DNA of 64,000 nucleotides from Steroidobacter agaridevorans (GTDB lineage Bacteria; Pseudomonadota; Gammaproteobacteria; Steroidobacterales; Steroidobacteraceae). A model generated the notes under the pieces. It was given only the letters and a program-made list of their open reading frames with translations, searched no databases and was not told the origin of the DNA. The position numbers and the translations under genes were made by a program. Position 1 is the first letter of the stretch, and the number at the start of each line of letters is the position of its first letter. The DNA lies in assembly GCF_009932555.1 (NCBI RefSeq), contig NZ_BLJO01000012.1:62001-126000 (forward strand), in the 5' to 3' direction. This document shows positions 52,450 to 62,083 of this stretch, piece after piece.

Positions 52450-53778
52450 CGTGCGGATTCTCGGCAGGCTGTCCGGATAGCTCTTTTGCAGGAAGGCGAT
52501 GAGCTTCTCGCGTACGTCGCAGCGCAAGTCGAAGGCCTGGCCGGCGTCGCGCGCGCTGACGATCACACGGACCTCGACGGTGTGCTGTTTCGTGTCCGTG
52601 ACCTGCAGTGCGCTCACTTTGCGATCCCAGAGCTGAGATGCCTCGAGGATGCGCTGAAGCTCGGCACGCAGCGGAGCGAGCGGCACGTTGTAGTCGACAT
52701 AAAGAAACACCGAGCCGATGACATCCGCGCTGGTGCGTGTCCAGTTCTGGAACGGCTTCTCGATGAAATACGAAATGGGCAGCACCAGCCGGCGCCAGTC
52801 CCAGATACAAACGACCACGTAGGTGAGCGTGATCTCCTCGATCCGGCCCCATTCGCCTTCGACGATCACCACGTCGTCGATGCGGATGGGCTGCGTCAGC
52901 GCGATCTGGATGCCGGCCAACAGCGTCGCGATGCTCTTCTGCGCGGCGAAGCCAAGGATGATGCCGGCCACGCCCGCGGACGCGATGATGGCTGTGCCGA
53001 AGTGACGCACCGATTCGAACACCATGAGCATCGATGCGATGGCGATGAGCGCCACGATGGAAGTTACGATCTTCCGCAGCATCGTCACTTGCGTATAGAT
53101 GGCTCGCGCGCGTCGATTGTCGCTGACGGAGAGCTGGTGTCGTTGCAGGATCAGCGAAGTGCCGACGTGAATCAGCTGCAGCCCGACGTAAGCCAGGGTC
53201 GCGATGAGCAGGATGCTGGTCGCGTCTTTGACGATGGCTTCGGTTTTCGAGGACACCGCCAGCGCCGGCGCTCCGAGCAGAATGGCGATGAGCGGCAGCA
53301 CCCAGCGCACGGCGCGCCCGGCGAAAGGAATCAGAATTTCGCTCCAATCGTTGTCGGTACGCGCGGCGATCTTGCGTAGTGCCGTGTCCGCCGTGACGCC
53401 GATGCGGACCAGTAACCACGTGATGCCGACCAGCGTGCCGAGGCCTTGCCACCACTCCAGCGCGGTGAGCGCGGTCGCCGAGAACTTGTATTCCTCGAGA
53501 TCGGCAACGATGGTCGATGCCACCAGGTACAAGCCGTTGACCCAGATCAGGAACGCCAGTGGACGGATGCACCGGGTAGCGCCACGCCAGATCCATTCAC
53601 GAATCGCGGCCTGCGTGCCGTCTTCCATCGGCATGTGAGTGTTCGTCTCGCGCGCCGCCTTGTACTTGATGAACCAACTCAGAATTACATGCGCCAGTGC
53701 CAGCCCCAGGAGCACACTGGCGACCGTGATCCAGGTCGCCCGGTCGAGACTGGTGAACGCCGCGATCGACTCTTGCAT
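52399..53778 (-). CDS. MscS-family mechanosensitive ion channel
   Basis: The ATG at 53778 has GGAG six bases upstream and gives 459 residues. About five membrane helices occupy residues 15-290. The pore-lining helix and beta domain are typical of MscS: GVAGIILGFAAQKSIATLLA, then IRIDDVVIVEGEWGRIEEIT, and a mixed alpha-beta C-terminal part (VGSVFLYVDYNVPLAP-like segment near residue 365). Such inner-membrane channels release solutes on hypo-osmotic shock. The gene ends inside the convergent AraC-type gene, and its upstream region faces the flavodoxin-like gene divergently. Confidence 0.92.
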   Translation of the reverse strand: MQESIAAFTSLDRATWITVASVLLGLALAHVILSWFIKYKAARETNTHMPMEDGTQAAIREWIWRGATRCIRPLAFLIWVNGLYLVASTIVADLEEYKFSATALTALEWWQGLGTLVGITWLLVRIGVTADTALRKIAARTDNDWSEILIPFAGRAVRWVLPLIAILLGAPALAVSSKTEAIVKDATSILLIATLAYVGLQLIHVGTSLILQRHQLSVSDNRRARAIYTQVTMLRKIVTSIVALIAIASMLMVFESVRHFGTAIIASAGVAGIILGFAAQKSIATLLAGIQIALTQPIRIDDVVIVEGEWGRIEEITLTYVVVCIWDWRRLVLPISYFIEKPFQNWTRTSADVIGSVFLYVDYNVPLAPLRAELQRILEASQLWDRKVSALQVTDTKQHTVEVRVIVSARDAGQAFDLRCDVREKLIAFLQKSYPDSLPRIRTSTLDRHPHFQSAMTGT

Positions 53779-53866
53779 GAAAATCTCCGTCAGGGCGTGC
53801 GCGGATCGCGGTGAGCCGCGCACCAAGTCTTCTTAACCAAGAAGCGCGCGCAAAGTTCGATCCTGA

Positions 53867-55027
53867 GTGCCGGCAGCGTCGGTAATTCTGGGAACACCGC
53901 GCTTCGGGGCTGCGTTGTTTTGCGTGTCCTCATCCAACGACAACTGCGACAAGCCCGCGGTGCCCCAGCCGAGAAAACTCGGTGTGTCGGCCCAGATCGA
54001 CAAGGACGCCTTTCGCACCCGCTTCCGTCAGCGCTTTTACGATCCCGCCTTCGATGGCTCGATGGCGCAGATCGATGCATTGGCAGAGATTGCTTGGGAG
54101 GCGTATCACGAGGGTCGCAAATCGCCTCGCACGCGCGCGGCCGGGCCAGAGTTCGAGAATCCGGAATATCAGCTGTCCGAGCAATGGCTGCAGACGCGCG
54201 ACGAAATTCGCAAAGCGCAGCGCTTGCACGAGGATGCAAAGGGCCCGGCTCGGATACTGCTGATCAGCGGCGCGGCACGCCACGAGCAGACCTGTCCGGG
54301 CGAGGTATCGAAGAGCTATCGCTTGTGCCAGGAGGCGGAGCAAACATTGGTAGCCGAGCGAGCGATCGTCGATCTGCTCGATCTCAGTCATCTGACGGCG
54401 GAGTACGGTCGAGTCATCTATCCGTGCAAGGCTTGTGTCGCGACGGCGATGCCGTTGTGTCATTGGCCGTGCTCTTGCTATCCCAATCATTCGCTCGGCC
54501 AGGTCAACGATTGGATGAACGAAATCTATCCGCGCTGGGTGGCGGCCCATGGCGTGATGATCGTGACGCCGGTGTATTGGTATCAGGCGCCGTCGCCGTT
54601 GAAGCTGATGATCGATCGCCTGGTCTGTGCCGATGGCGGCAATCCGGATCCCACGCGCACCGATGGCAAGAACGCGAAGAAGGCCAAGGCCATCGAGCTG
54701 GAAGGCTGGGATTATCCGCGACACCTCAAAGGACGAGCGTTCTCGACGGTCGTGCATGGCGATGCCGTCGGCGCCGAAACGTTACGTCGCAATCTGCACG
54801 ACTGGCTGTGTGACATGGAGCTCGTGCCGGCCGGCGGCGACGCGAATATCGATCGTTATATTGGTTACTACGAGCCGTATGCGACCAGCCATGTGGCGCT
54901 CGACAAAGACCAGGCGATTCAGCAGGAAGTTCGCAATGCAGCCCGTCTGCTGTTGCAGACGGTGACTCGGGTGCGAACGGCCAGGCCGCCCAAGGGCGAC
55001 GGCGTGCGCGATCCGCGCCCGAAGTAG
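53867..55027 (+). CDS. NAD(P)H-dependent oxidoreductase, cysteine-rich flavodoxin-like
   Basis: The C-terminal two thirds have the flavodoxin-like FMN reductase fold: ARILLISGAARHEQTCPGE as the phosphate loop, then GVMIVTPVYWYQAPSPLKLM. An unusual insert, YPCKACVATAMPLCHWPCSC around residue 185, places five cysteines close together and might bind a metal or iron-sulfur cluster. The first 125 residues are helical, with EYQLSEQWLQTRDEIRKAQR. The start is uncertain: the GTG at 53867 gives 386 residues, but the first 30 look unstructured and a GTG about 55 bases later is possible. A flavin reductase or quinone reductase role is inference. Confidence 0.8.
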   Translation: MPAASVILGTPRFGAALFCVSSSNDNCDKPAVPQPRKLGVSAQIDKDAFRTRFRQRFYDPAFDGSMAQIDALAEIAWEAYHEGRKSPRTRAAGPEFENPEYQLSEQWLQTRDEIRKAQRLHEDAKGPARILLISGAARHEQTCPGEVSKSYRLCQEAEQTLVAERAIVDLLDLSHLTAEYGRVIYPCKACVATAMPLCHWPCSCYPNHSLGQVNDWMNEIYPRWVAAHGVMIVTPVYWYQAPSPLKLMIDRLVCADGGNPDPTRTDGKNAKKAKAIELEGWDYPRHLKGRAFSTVVHGDAVGAETLRRNLHDWLCDMELVPAGGDANIDRYIGYYEPYATSHVALDKDQAIQQEVRNAARLLLQTVTRVRTARPPKGDGVRDPRPK

Positions 55028-55069
55028 GGGCGCCTGTTCAATATAGGAAAAGGACTATGGCTCCCGCAG

Positions 55070-55087
55070 GCCATGCAGTTGCATGGC
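55070..55087. promoter_or_regulatory. 18-base palindrome upstream of the enoyl-CoA hydratase gene
   Basis: GCCATGCA and TGCATGGC are separated by GT and lie 45 bases before the hydratase start codon, where an operator or leader hairpin could act. No regulator gene is adjacent, so its partner is unknown. Confidence 0.4.
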
Positions 55088-55132
55088 AGGCGGCTTCGCG
55101 CCATCCTGCCGCGCAGTCCAACGGAGACCTCA

Positions 55133-55906
55133 ATGAGCGAAGTCCTATACGAAGAGCGCGGCCGGGTCGCGATCGTCACGCTGAATCGCGCCGATGCACT
55201 CAATACGTTCACGCACGAGATGCGCATCGGCATCATCGACGCCTTCAAGAAAATTGCGGCCGCCGAGCACATTCGCGCCGCTGTCTTGACGGGCGCGGGC
55301 CGCGGTTTCAGCGCCGGCGCCGATCTCAACAGCCTGCCGCCTTCTGGCGAGCAGGTGGCGGGAATGCTGGAAAAGGAATTCGGTCCCGGCATTCTGGCCA
55401 TCGCCGACCTGCCGAAGCCGGTCATCGGCGCGGTCAACGGTTTCGCCAGCGGTATCGGCGCGGGATATGCGCTCGCTTGCGACATGTTGGTGATGGGCGA
55501 GAAATCATTCCTGCAATTGCCGTTTGCGAAAATCGGGCTGGTGCCCGACGGCGGTCTCACATGGCAGTTCGCCGAGCGGCTCGGCGCGCGGCACGCGTTT
55601 GAATTGGCGCTCATCGGCGACCGCATTCCGGCGGCCCGTTGTGTCGAGCTGGGCCTGGCGAATCGAGTCGTGCCGGATGCCGAGCTGATCAACGAAACGT
55701 GCGCGCTCGCCGAGAAGCTGGCCGACGCGCCGCCGTTGGCTTTGGCGGGCACGAAGCGACTGCTTCGTCGCGCGCATGTGTTGGATCTCGCCGGCGCCAT
55801 TCGCGAAGAAGGGGCGATCCAGAAAGTTTGCATCGACAGCCAGGATTTCCGCGAGGGCGTAAAAGCGTTCTTCGATAAGCGGCCGCCGCAGTTCACCGGC
55901 CGCTGA
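55133..55906 (+). CDS. Enoyl-CoA hydratase/isomerase-family protein
   Basis: The 257-residue crotonase-fold enzyme has the oxyanion-hole segments VLTGAGRGFSAGADLNSL and NGFASGIGAGYALACD, with the acidic pocket residue region FAKIGLVPDGGLTWQFAERL. In classical hydratases two glutamates act; here the first position is not Glu (GFASGIGAG), and the second is Asp in VPDGG, which is more like isomerases such as PaaG/ECI. Hydratase or isomerase activity on enoyl-CoA is therefore open. GGAGA precedes the ATG at 55133. The cofE start follows after eight bases, so it shares an operon with F420 genes. Confidence 0.88.
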   Translation: MSEVLYEERGRVAIVTLNRADALNTFTHEMRIGIIDAFKKIAAAEHIRAAVLTGAGRGFSAGADLNSLPPSGEQVAGMLEKEFGPGILAIADLPKPVIGAVNGFASGIGAGYALACDMLVMGEKSFLQLPFAKIGLVPDGGLTWQFAERLGARHAFELALIGDRIPAARCVELGLANRVVPDAELINETCALAEKLADAPPLALAGTKRLLRRAHVLDLAGAIREEGAIQKVCIDSQDFREGVKAFFDKRPPQFTGR

Positions 55907-55914
55907 TTCGACCG

Positions 55915-56676
55915 GTGAAATCGGTCGTCTTCACTGCCCTGTCGGGATTGCCCGAAATTCTCGCAGGGCAGGATCTGTCGCAGACGATTGCGGCAGCCGT
56001 CGAAGGCGCGGGCCTGGCGCCCGCGCCGTTCGATGTGATCGTCGTCGCACAGAAAATTGTTTCTAAAGCCGAAGGGCGTATCGTCGACTTGCGCACCATC
56101 ACGCCGTCGGCCCGCGCTCTGGAGTTGGCGGCCCGGACTCGCAAGGACGCGCGCCTGGTGGAAGTCGTGTTGTCGGAGTCACAGGAAGTGCTGCGAGCCG
56201 TGCCCAACGTGCTGATCGTGCGCCATCGGCTGGGCTATGTGATGGCCAACGCCGGCGTCGATCGCTCGAACGTTCCAGGCGCCGCGCAAGACCAGGTGTT
56301 GTTGCTGCCTCGAGACCCGGATGCCTCCGCCGAGCGTTTGCGGAATGAGCTGAGCACGCGTTGGCAAGTCCCCGTGGCGGTGCTGATCAGCGACAGTTTT
56401 GGCCGGGCCTGGCGCAACGGCGTCGTGAATATCGCCATCGGAGCGGCCGGACTGCCATCCATTATCGACCGTCGAGGCGAATATGACAGGGAAGGTCGCG
56501 CGCTGGAAATGACGGAGGTCGGCTGGGCCGACGCCGTCGCTGCCGGCGCCGCGTTGGTCATGGGTGAAGCAAACGAGGGAACTCCAGTGGTGATCGCACG
56601 AGGACTGCAATGGACGGCGAGTGAACGTAACGCGGCGGCGTTACTGCGCTCCAGGGATCAGGATCTGTTCCGATGA
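55915..56676 (+). CDS. cofE: Coenzyme F420-0:L-glutamate ligase
   Basis: CofE adds gamma-linked glutamates to F420-0 using GTP. Family segments are clear: VVAQKIVSKAEGRIVDLRTI near residue 42, RLGYVMANAGVDRSNVPG, the metal/GTP region ISDSFGRAWRNGVVNIAIG, and VMGEANEGTPVVIARGL. The 253-residue length is that of the single-domain enzyme, without the nitroreductase domain fused in mycobacterial FbiB. It starts with GTG eight bases after the hydratase gene and its stop overlaps the cofD ATG by four bases. F420 is uncommon in Gammaproteobacteria, so the pair is notable. Confidence 0.94.
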   Translation: MKSVVFTALSGLPEILAGQDLSQTIAAAVEGAGLAPAPFDVIVVAQKIVSKAEGRIVDLRTITPSARALELAARTRKDARLVEVVLSESQEVLRAVPNVLIVRHRLGYVMANAGVDRSNVPGAAQDQVLLLPRDPDASAERLRNELSTRWQVPVAVLISDSFGRAWRNGVVNIAIGAAGLPSIIDRRGEYDREGRALEMTEVGWADAVAAGAALVMGEANEGTPVVIARGLQWTASERNAAALLRSRDQDLFR

Positions 56677-57614
56677 CTCAGGTATTGGCGCTGTCAGGAG
56701 GGATCGGCGGAGCCAAGCTCGCCGAGGGGCTGCAACGCGTGTTGTTTCCCGGGGAGCTCACTGTCGCGGTCAATACCGGCGACGATTTCGAGCACCTGGG
56801 ACTGGCGATCTCGCCCGATCTCGACACCATGATCTATACATTGGCCGGCATGCAGAACCCGGAGCTCGGCTGGGGCCGCGCCAACGAAAGCTGGAATTTC
56901 ATGGCGGAAATCGAGCGTCTGGGCGGCGAGCACTGGTTCCGGCTCGGCGACAAGGACCTGGCCGTCCACATCGAGCGCACCCGCCGCCTCGATGCTGGCG
57001 AAAAGCTGTCGGCCATCACCGCCGACTTCGCGCGCCACTTCGGCATCCTCGGCAAGGTGGTGCCAATGACGAACGACCTGGTGCGCACGATGGTGATCAC
57101 CGACGAGGGCACGCTGGATTTTCAGCACTACTTCGTCGGGCGGCGCTGCGAGCCGGTGGTCAAGGGGCTGGCATATGCGGGCGCGGCCGATGCGGAGCTG
57201 GTGCCTTTCATCGACGAGGCGGTGCAGGACCCGTCGCTGCAAGCCATCGTGATCTGTCCGTCGAATCCCTGGCTGAGCATCGGGCCGTTCCTGGAAATGC
57301 CCGCGTGGCGCCAGCTCCTGGTCGAGGCGACGGTGCCGGTAATTGCAGTCTCGCCGCTGGTGAATGGCCAGGCGGTCAAAGGGCCGACCACCAAGATCAT
57401 GAGCGAGCTGCAGCTCGAACAGTCGTCGGCGACCATCGCCCGTTTCTATGAGGGCATCATCGACGGCCTCGTGCTCGACAGGTCGGAAGCGCACCTGGCG
57501 CCGCAAGTCAGCATGGCCACGCACGTCACGGCGACGCTGATGAAGACAGCGGCAGACAAGCAGCGTGTGGCCCGGGAGGTCATGGATTTCGCCCGCTCGT
57601 TTAGCAAGTTGTAG
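56673..57614 (+). CDS. cofD: 2-phospho-L-lactate (or analogue) transferase for F420
   Basis: CofD transfers a phospho-lactate, phospho-enolpyruvate or phosphoglycerate unit from its guanylylated donor to FO, making F420-0 or a variant. The N-terminal LALSGGIGGAKLAEGLQRVL and VAVNTGDDFEHLGLAISPDL are diagnostic, with VICPSNPWLSIGPFLEM and SPLVNGQAVKGPTTKIM in the donor site. It overlaps cofE by four bases. The FO synthase and the CofC guanylyltransferase genes are not in this window, so the pathway must be completed elsewhere. Which three-carbon donor is used cannot be told from sequence by eye. Confidence 0.94.
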   Translation: MTQVLALSGGIGGAKLAEGLQRVLFPGELTVAVNTGDDFEHLGLAISPDLDTMIYTLAGMQNPELGWGRANESWNFMAEIERLGGEHWFRLGDKDLAVHIERTRRLDAGEKLSAITADFARHFGILGKVVPMTNDLVRTMVITDEGTLDFQHYFVGRRCEPVVKGLAYAGAADAELVPFIDEAVQDPSLQAIVICPSNPWLSIGPFLEMPAWRQLLVEATVPVIAVSPLVNGQAVKGPTTKIMSELQLEQSSATIARFYEGIIDGLVLDRSEAHLAPQVSMATHVTATLMKTAADKQRVAREVMDFARSFSKL

Positions 57615-57683
57615 GACGCTCCGGACCGCGAAATGGCACAATTGCCGCCCGGTTTCGGGACGAGCATTGGCTGGAGTATTTGA

Positions 57684-58001
57684 ATGAGTATTCGGTTGAG
57701 CGTGGTGGACCGCAACGGCGGCGAACACGAAGTGGAAACGGCGCCGGAAGGCTCGTTGATGGAAACGCTGCGCGAATTGGACTACGGCGTCAGCGCCATC
57801 TGCGGCGGCATGTGCTCGTGCGCCACCTGCCACGTTTATATCGCTCCGGAATGGCTCGCGAAGCTGCCCGACCGGCAGAGCGATGAGGGCGATCTGCTGG
57901 CCGAGCTGCAGTTCCGTCAGGACAACTCGCGGCTGTCGTGCCAGATCCAGTTGAAGCAGGAACACGACGGCCTGCGCCTCACGCTCGCTCCCGAAGAATG
58001 A
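57684..58001 (+). CDS. Putidaredoxin/adrenodoxin-type 2Fe-2S ferredoxin
   Basis: The 105-residue protein has the cluster-ligand pattern Cys40, Cys46, Cys49 and Cys86, in CGGMCSCATCHVYI and RLSCQIQL. This is the spacing of vertebrate adrenodoxin and bacterial putidaredoxin, which carry electrons to cytochrome P450 or similar oxygenases. The FAD-dependent reductase 22 bases downstream is its likely electron donor. No P450 gene is seen in the window, so the final acceptor is unknown. Confidence 0.93.
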   Translation: MSIRLSVVDRNGGEHEVETAPEGSLMETLRELDYGVSAICGGMCSCATCHVYIAPEWLAKLPDRQSDEGDLLAELQFRQDNSRLSCQIQLKQEHDGLRLTLAPEE

Positions 58002-58023
58002 TCCTGGGTTTCGCATTTAGCTC

Positions 58024-59304
58024 ATGTCCGACACGCACACTGAAGATCACATCTATATCGTTGGCGCCGGCCACGCCGGCGGCGAGCTCGCGTTCGCGTT
58101 ACGTCAACAAGGTTATGCCGGGCCGCTGACGATCGTCGGCGACGAATCTCATCTGCCGTATCAACGGCCGCCGCTGTCCAAGGCTTATCTGAAAGGCGAG
58201 TGCGAAGCCACGTCGCTGTATCTGCGGCAGCTGGCTGCGTATGAGAAAGCAAACATCAGCTTGCTGCTGAGCCGTCGCGTCGAGCGTATCGATCGCGCGA
58301 ACAAGAAGCTGGTGTTCGACGACGGCCGCGAAGTCACTTATTCAAAGCTTGCGCTGGCGACCGGCGGCCGCGCGCGTCGCATGACCATCAACGATGCAAC
58401 TCGTGCGGAGGGGACCAGCAACTTCCGTTACCTGCGCAATATCGATGATGTGATGGCGATTCGCTCGCGCTTTGAAGCCGGGCAGCGCCTTGTCGTCATT
58501 GGCGGTGGTTACGTTGGATTGGAAGTTGCTGCGTCGGCCATCGCGCGCGGCGTGAATGTCACCGTGCTCGAAGCGTTGCCCCGCGTGCTGGCGCGAGTCA
58601 CGGCGCCGCAGATGTCTCAGTTCTATGAGAAGGTGCATCGCGACGCTGGCGTCGATCTGCGCACCAACATCGAAGTGACGCATCTGGAATTCAACGCGAC
58701 CGGCGATGCTGTTACAGCGGTACATTGCACCGGCGGCGTGGTGATTCCTGCTGACTACGTCGTTGTCGGCATCGGCTTGTTGCCCAACACCGAAGTGGCG
58801 CAGGCGGCTGGCTTGGATGTGGACAACGGCATCGTGGTCAACGAGTACGCCGTCACCTCCGATCCTGACATCGTCGCTGCCGGCGACTGCACGAATCACC
58901 CGAGCGTGTTCTGCGGCCGGCGCATTCGTCTGGAGTCGGTGCCGAATGCGGTCGAGCAAGCTCGCGTCGCCGCGGCTTCGCTCGCAGGCAAGCCGAAGGC
59001 CTATGAGTCGGTGCCGTGGTTCTGGTCCGATCAGTACGATCTGAAGTTGCAAATGACGGGACTGTCGCAAGGCTACGATCAGTTCGTGCTGCGCGGTTCG
59101 ATGGAGAGCAAGTCGTTCGCTGCGTTCTATCTGAAGCAGGGCCGGCTGATCGCGGTCGATGCCGTCAATCGTGCGCAGGAATTCATGGTCGCCAAGCGCA
59201 TGGTCGCAGCGTGTAAATCGTTCGATCCCGCCGCGCTCGCCGACGAGTCGGTGCCGCTGAAGACCCTTGCGGGGCCGGTACAGCCCGCCGCGCCCCAGGC
59301 CTGA
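58024..59304 (+). CDS. FAD-dependent ferredoxin reductase (putidaredoxin reductase-like)
   Basis: The 426-residue flavoprotein has the FAD-binding motif YIVGAGHAGGELAFALR at the N-terminus, the NAD-binding motif LVVIGGGYVGLEVAASA near residue 160, and the FAD ribityl-binding segment VAAGDCTNHPS near residue 280. PYQRPPLSKAYLKGE is the typical redox-partner motif of this group. It would pass electrons from NADH to the adjacent ferredoxin. The 153 bases before the next gene contain a small hairpin (CCGCCG, GAGGT, CGGCGG) that may end the transcript. Confidence 0.93.
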   Translation: MSDTHTEDHIYIVGAGHAGGELAFALRQQGYAGPLTIVGDESHLPYQRPPLSKAYLKGECEATSLYLRQLAAYEKANISLLLSRRVERIDRANKKLVFDDGREVTYSKLALATGGRARRMTINDATRAEGTSNFRYLRNIDDVMAIRSRFEAGQRLVVIGGGYVGLEVAASAIARGVNVTVLEALPRVLARVTAPQMSQFYEKVHRDAGVDLRTNIEVTHLEFNATGDAVTAVHCTGGVVIPADYVVVGIGLLPNTEVAQAAGLDVDNGIVVNEYAVTSDPDIVAAGDCTNHPSVFCGRRIRLESVPNAVEQARVAAASLAGKPKAYESVPWFWSDQYDLKLQMTGLSQGYDQFVLRGSMESKSFAAFYLKQGRLIAVDAVNRAQEFMVAKRMVAACKSFDPAALADESVPLKTLAGPVQPAAPQA

Positions 59305-59457
59305 TATTTGCGCCAGCCGCTGACCCGCCGGAGGTCGGCGGCTTCGGCAAGACCCCATTGTTCGCAAGGACGGCCTGCTGGCCTTGTGGCAAAGTGGCGG
59401 CGACGCTTGGACGTGCGGCGCGTTGCGGCCGCAGGGAAAAATTTCAGGGGGTTCGCG

Positions 59458-60615
59458 ATGACCGAAGCAACTTCGACCACCGGCTTCAAGCCGAAGAAGT
59501 CTGTCGCACTGTCCGGCGTGACCGCCGGCAATACCGCGCTGTGCACGGTTGGACGCAGCGGCAACGATCTGCACTATCGCGGTTATGACATCCTCGATAT
59601 CGCCAACAGCTGCGAGTTCGAGGAAATCGCTTATCTGCTGATTCACGGCAAACTGCCGAATCATGCCGAGCTTGCTGGATACAAAGCCAAGCTGTCACGT
59701 CTGCGTGGCTTGCCCGCGGCCGTCAAAGACGTGCTCGAGCGATTGCCCGCCGCAGCTCATCCGATGGATGTCATGCGCACGGGCGTGTCGACGCTGGGCT
59801 GTGTCCTGCCTGAACCCGAGCATCACGCTCCGGCCGCTGCTCGGGACATTGCCGATCGGCTCATCGCCAGCCTCGGATCGATGCTCGCGTACTGGTATCA
59901 CTACAGTCATCACGGCCGTCGCATCGATGTGGACACCGATGACGATTCGATCGGCGGGCATTTCCTGCATTTGTTGCATCAGGAGACGCCGTCGCGAGAG
60001 TGGGTGCATGCGATGCATACGTCGCTCATCCTCTATGCCGAGCATGAGTTCAACGCGTCGACGTTCACGGCGCGCGTCATCGCTGGCACCGGCTCGGACA
60101 TGTACTCCGCGATCACTGGCGCGATCGGCGCATTGCGTGGGCCCAAGCACGGCGGCGCGAACGAAGTCGCGTTCGAAATCCAGCAGCGCTACGACTCGCC
60201 CGAGCAAGCCGACGAAGACGTCCGCAAGCGGGTGGGGAACAAGGAAGTGATCATCGGCTTCGGTCATCCGGTCTATACGATCTCCGACCCGCGCAATGAG
60301 GTCATCAAGGAAGTTGCGCGCACGCTCGCGCAGGATGCGGGCGACACCAAGATGTTCGACATCGCGGCGCGTCTGGAACGGACGATGAAAGAGATCAAGA
60401 ACATGTTCCCGAATCTGGACTGGTACTCGGCGGTGTCGTATCACCTGATGGGCGTGCCCACCTCGATGTTTACTCCGCTGTTCGTCATCGCCCGCACCAC
60501 CGGCTGGGCGGCGCATGTCATCGAACAGCGCGAGGACGGCAAGATCATCCGGCCGAGCGCGAACTACATCGGGCCGGAGAACCTCGAGTTCGTGCCGCTC
60601 GATCAGAGAAAGTAA
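59458..60615 (+). CDS. prpC: 2-methylcitrate synthase
   Basis: PrpC condenses propionyl-CoA with oxaloacetate. The citrate-synthase family signature [16 protein letters not shown] is near residue 270, with [21 protein letters not shown] and an N-terminus ([20 protein letters not shown]) typical of short methylcitrate and type II citrate synthases. The 385-residue length fits. The start is the ATG at 59458, with AGGGGG six bases upstream. The prpD-like gene follows after 13 bases, which supports the methylcitrate assignment over citrate synthase. prpB, needed to finish the cycle, is not visible here. Confidence 0.92.
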   Translation: MTEATSTTGFKPKKSVALSGVTAGNTALCTVGRSGNDLHYRGYDILDIANSCEFEEIAYLLIHGKLPNHAELAGYKAKLSRLRGLPAAVKDVLERLPAAAHPMDVMRTGVSTLGCVLPEPEHHAPAAARDIADRLIASLGSMLAYWYHYSHHGRRIDVDTDDDSIGGHFLHLLHQETPSREWVHAMHTSLILYAEHEFNASTFTARVIAGTGSDMYSAITGAIGALRGPKHGGANEVAFEIQQRYDSPEQADEDVRKRVGNKEVIIGFGHPVYTISDPRNEVIKEVARTLAQDAGDTKMFDIAARLERTMKEIKNMFPNLDWYSAVSYHLMGVPTSMFTPLFVIARTTGWAAHVIEQREDGKIIRPSANYIGPENLEFVPLDQRK

Positions 60616-60628
60616 CTAGTTGGTTGCC

Positions 60629-62083
60629 ATGGCCCATCACGATCTCAAATCAGCGGAACGTCCGGCACCGGATGAGATATTGCAGGCGATTGCCGATTAC
60701 GCGCTGTCGTATCAAGTCGACAGCGAGGCGGCTTACGAGACCGCGTACTACTGCTTGATGGATACGTTGGCCTGCGGCTTCCAGGCCCTGCAGTATCCGG
60801 CGTGCACGAAGTTGTTGGGACCTGTGGTGCCAGGTGCTGTGATGCCGGGTGGATCGCGAGTGCCGGGCACGAGCTATGAGCTCGATCCCGTGCAGGCGGC
60901 GTTCAATATCGGCGCGATGGTCCGCTGGCTCGATTTCAACGACACCTGGCTGGCGGCGGAGTGGGGACATCCTTCCGACAACCTCGGCGGCATTCTCGCG
61001 GTCGCGGATTACATGGCGCGCCGGAGCGGCGCGCAGGGCAAGGTGTCGCTGAGGGTGAGAGATGTGCTCACCGCCATGATCAAGGCGCACGAGATCCAGG
61101 GCGTCGGCGCGCTGGAGAATAGTTTCAACCGGGTTGGATTGGATCATGTGTTGCTGGTGCGGCTCGCTTCCACGGCGGTAACGACTGCGATGCTCGGCGG
61201 CTCGCGAGAGCAGGTGATCAACGCAGTCTCGAACGCGTTCGTCGATGGCGGCGCGTTGCGGACCTATCGTCATGCGCCGAACACTGGATCGCGAAAGAGC
61301 TGGGCGGCCGGCGATGCGACCAGCCGAGCGGTGCGTCACGCGTTGATGGCGATGTCGGACGAGATGGGATATCCATCGGCGGTCACGGCGTCGACGTGGG
61401 GCTTCCAAGATGTGCTGATGAAGGGCAAGCCGCTGTCGTTCCCGCAGCCCTTTGGCAGCTACGTGATGGAAAACATCCTGTTCAAGATCTCCTTCCCGGC
61501 GGAGTTCCACGGCCAGACGGCGGTGGAGGCGGCGATGAAGCTGCACCCGCAGGTGAAGCGCCACATCGACGATATCGAGCGCGTGGTGATCGAAACGCAG
61601 GAGTCGGGCGTGAGGATCATCGATAAGACAGGACCACTTGATAATCCGGCGGATCGAGATCACTGCATTCAGTACATGGTCGCGATCGCGCTGATCTTCG
61701 GCCGTCTCTCAGCGTCGGACTACGAGGACGCGACGGCGAGCGATCCGCGCATCGATGCGTTGAGGGCGAAGATGGTCGTGAGCGAGAACACGACGTTTAC
61801 CGAGGAATACTACGCGCCGGACAAACGATACATCGGGAACGCCGTGCAGGTGTTCTTCAAGGACGGCACCCGGACCGAGCGCGTCCAGGTCGATGTACCG
61901 CTGGGTCACCGCAAGCGTCGCGCCGAGGGAATGCCGGTGCTCGTACAAAAATTCGAAGCCTCCGTCGCCGCGCACTTCTCGCCGAAGCAGACCGAGGCGA
62001 TCAAGGCAATGTTTGCCGATCGGGGGAAGTTGGAGAGGATGCCGGTGCAGGAGTTTGTGGCGGGGCTGGTCAAGAACAAGTGA
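60629..62083 (+). CDS. prpD: 2-methylcitrate dehydratase (MmgE/PrpD family)
   Basis: The 484-residue protein is of the MmgE/PrpD fold. The family's hallmark N-terminal helices ([20 protein letters not shown], then [14 protein letters not shown]) and the active-site segments [21 protein letters not shown] and [16 protein letters not shown] are present. It dehydrates 2-methylcitrate to cis-2-methylaconitate, the step after PrpC, whose gene ends 13 bases upstream. I use the ATG at 60629; a TTG nine bases earlier is also possible. Together with IcmF and acyl-CoA enzymes elsewhere in the window it implies handling of propionyl-CoA. Confidence 0.93.
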   Translation: MAHHDLKSAERPAPDEILQAIADYALSYQVDSEAAYETAYYCLMDTLACGFQALQYPACTKLLGPVVPGAVMPGGSRVPGTSYELDPVQAAFNIGAMVRWLDFNDTWLAAEWGHPSDNLGGILAVADYMARRSGAQGKVSLRVRDVLTAMIKAHEIQGVGALENSFNRVGLDHVLLVRLASTAVTTAMLGGSREQVINAVSNAFVDGGALRTYRHAPNTGSRKSWAAGDATSRAVRHALMAMSDEMGYPSAVTASTWGFQDVLMKGKPLSFPQPFGSYVMENILFKISFPAEFHGQTAVEAAMKLHPQVKRHIDDIERVVIETQESGVRIIDKTGPLDNPADRDHCIQYMVAIALIFGRLSASDYEDATASDPRIDALRAKMVVSENTTFTEEYYAPDKRYIGNAVQVFFKDGTRTERVQVDVPLGHRKRRAEGMPVLVQKFEASVAAHFSPKQTEAIKAMFADRGKLERMPVQEFVAGLVKNK

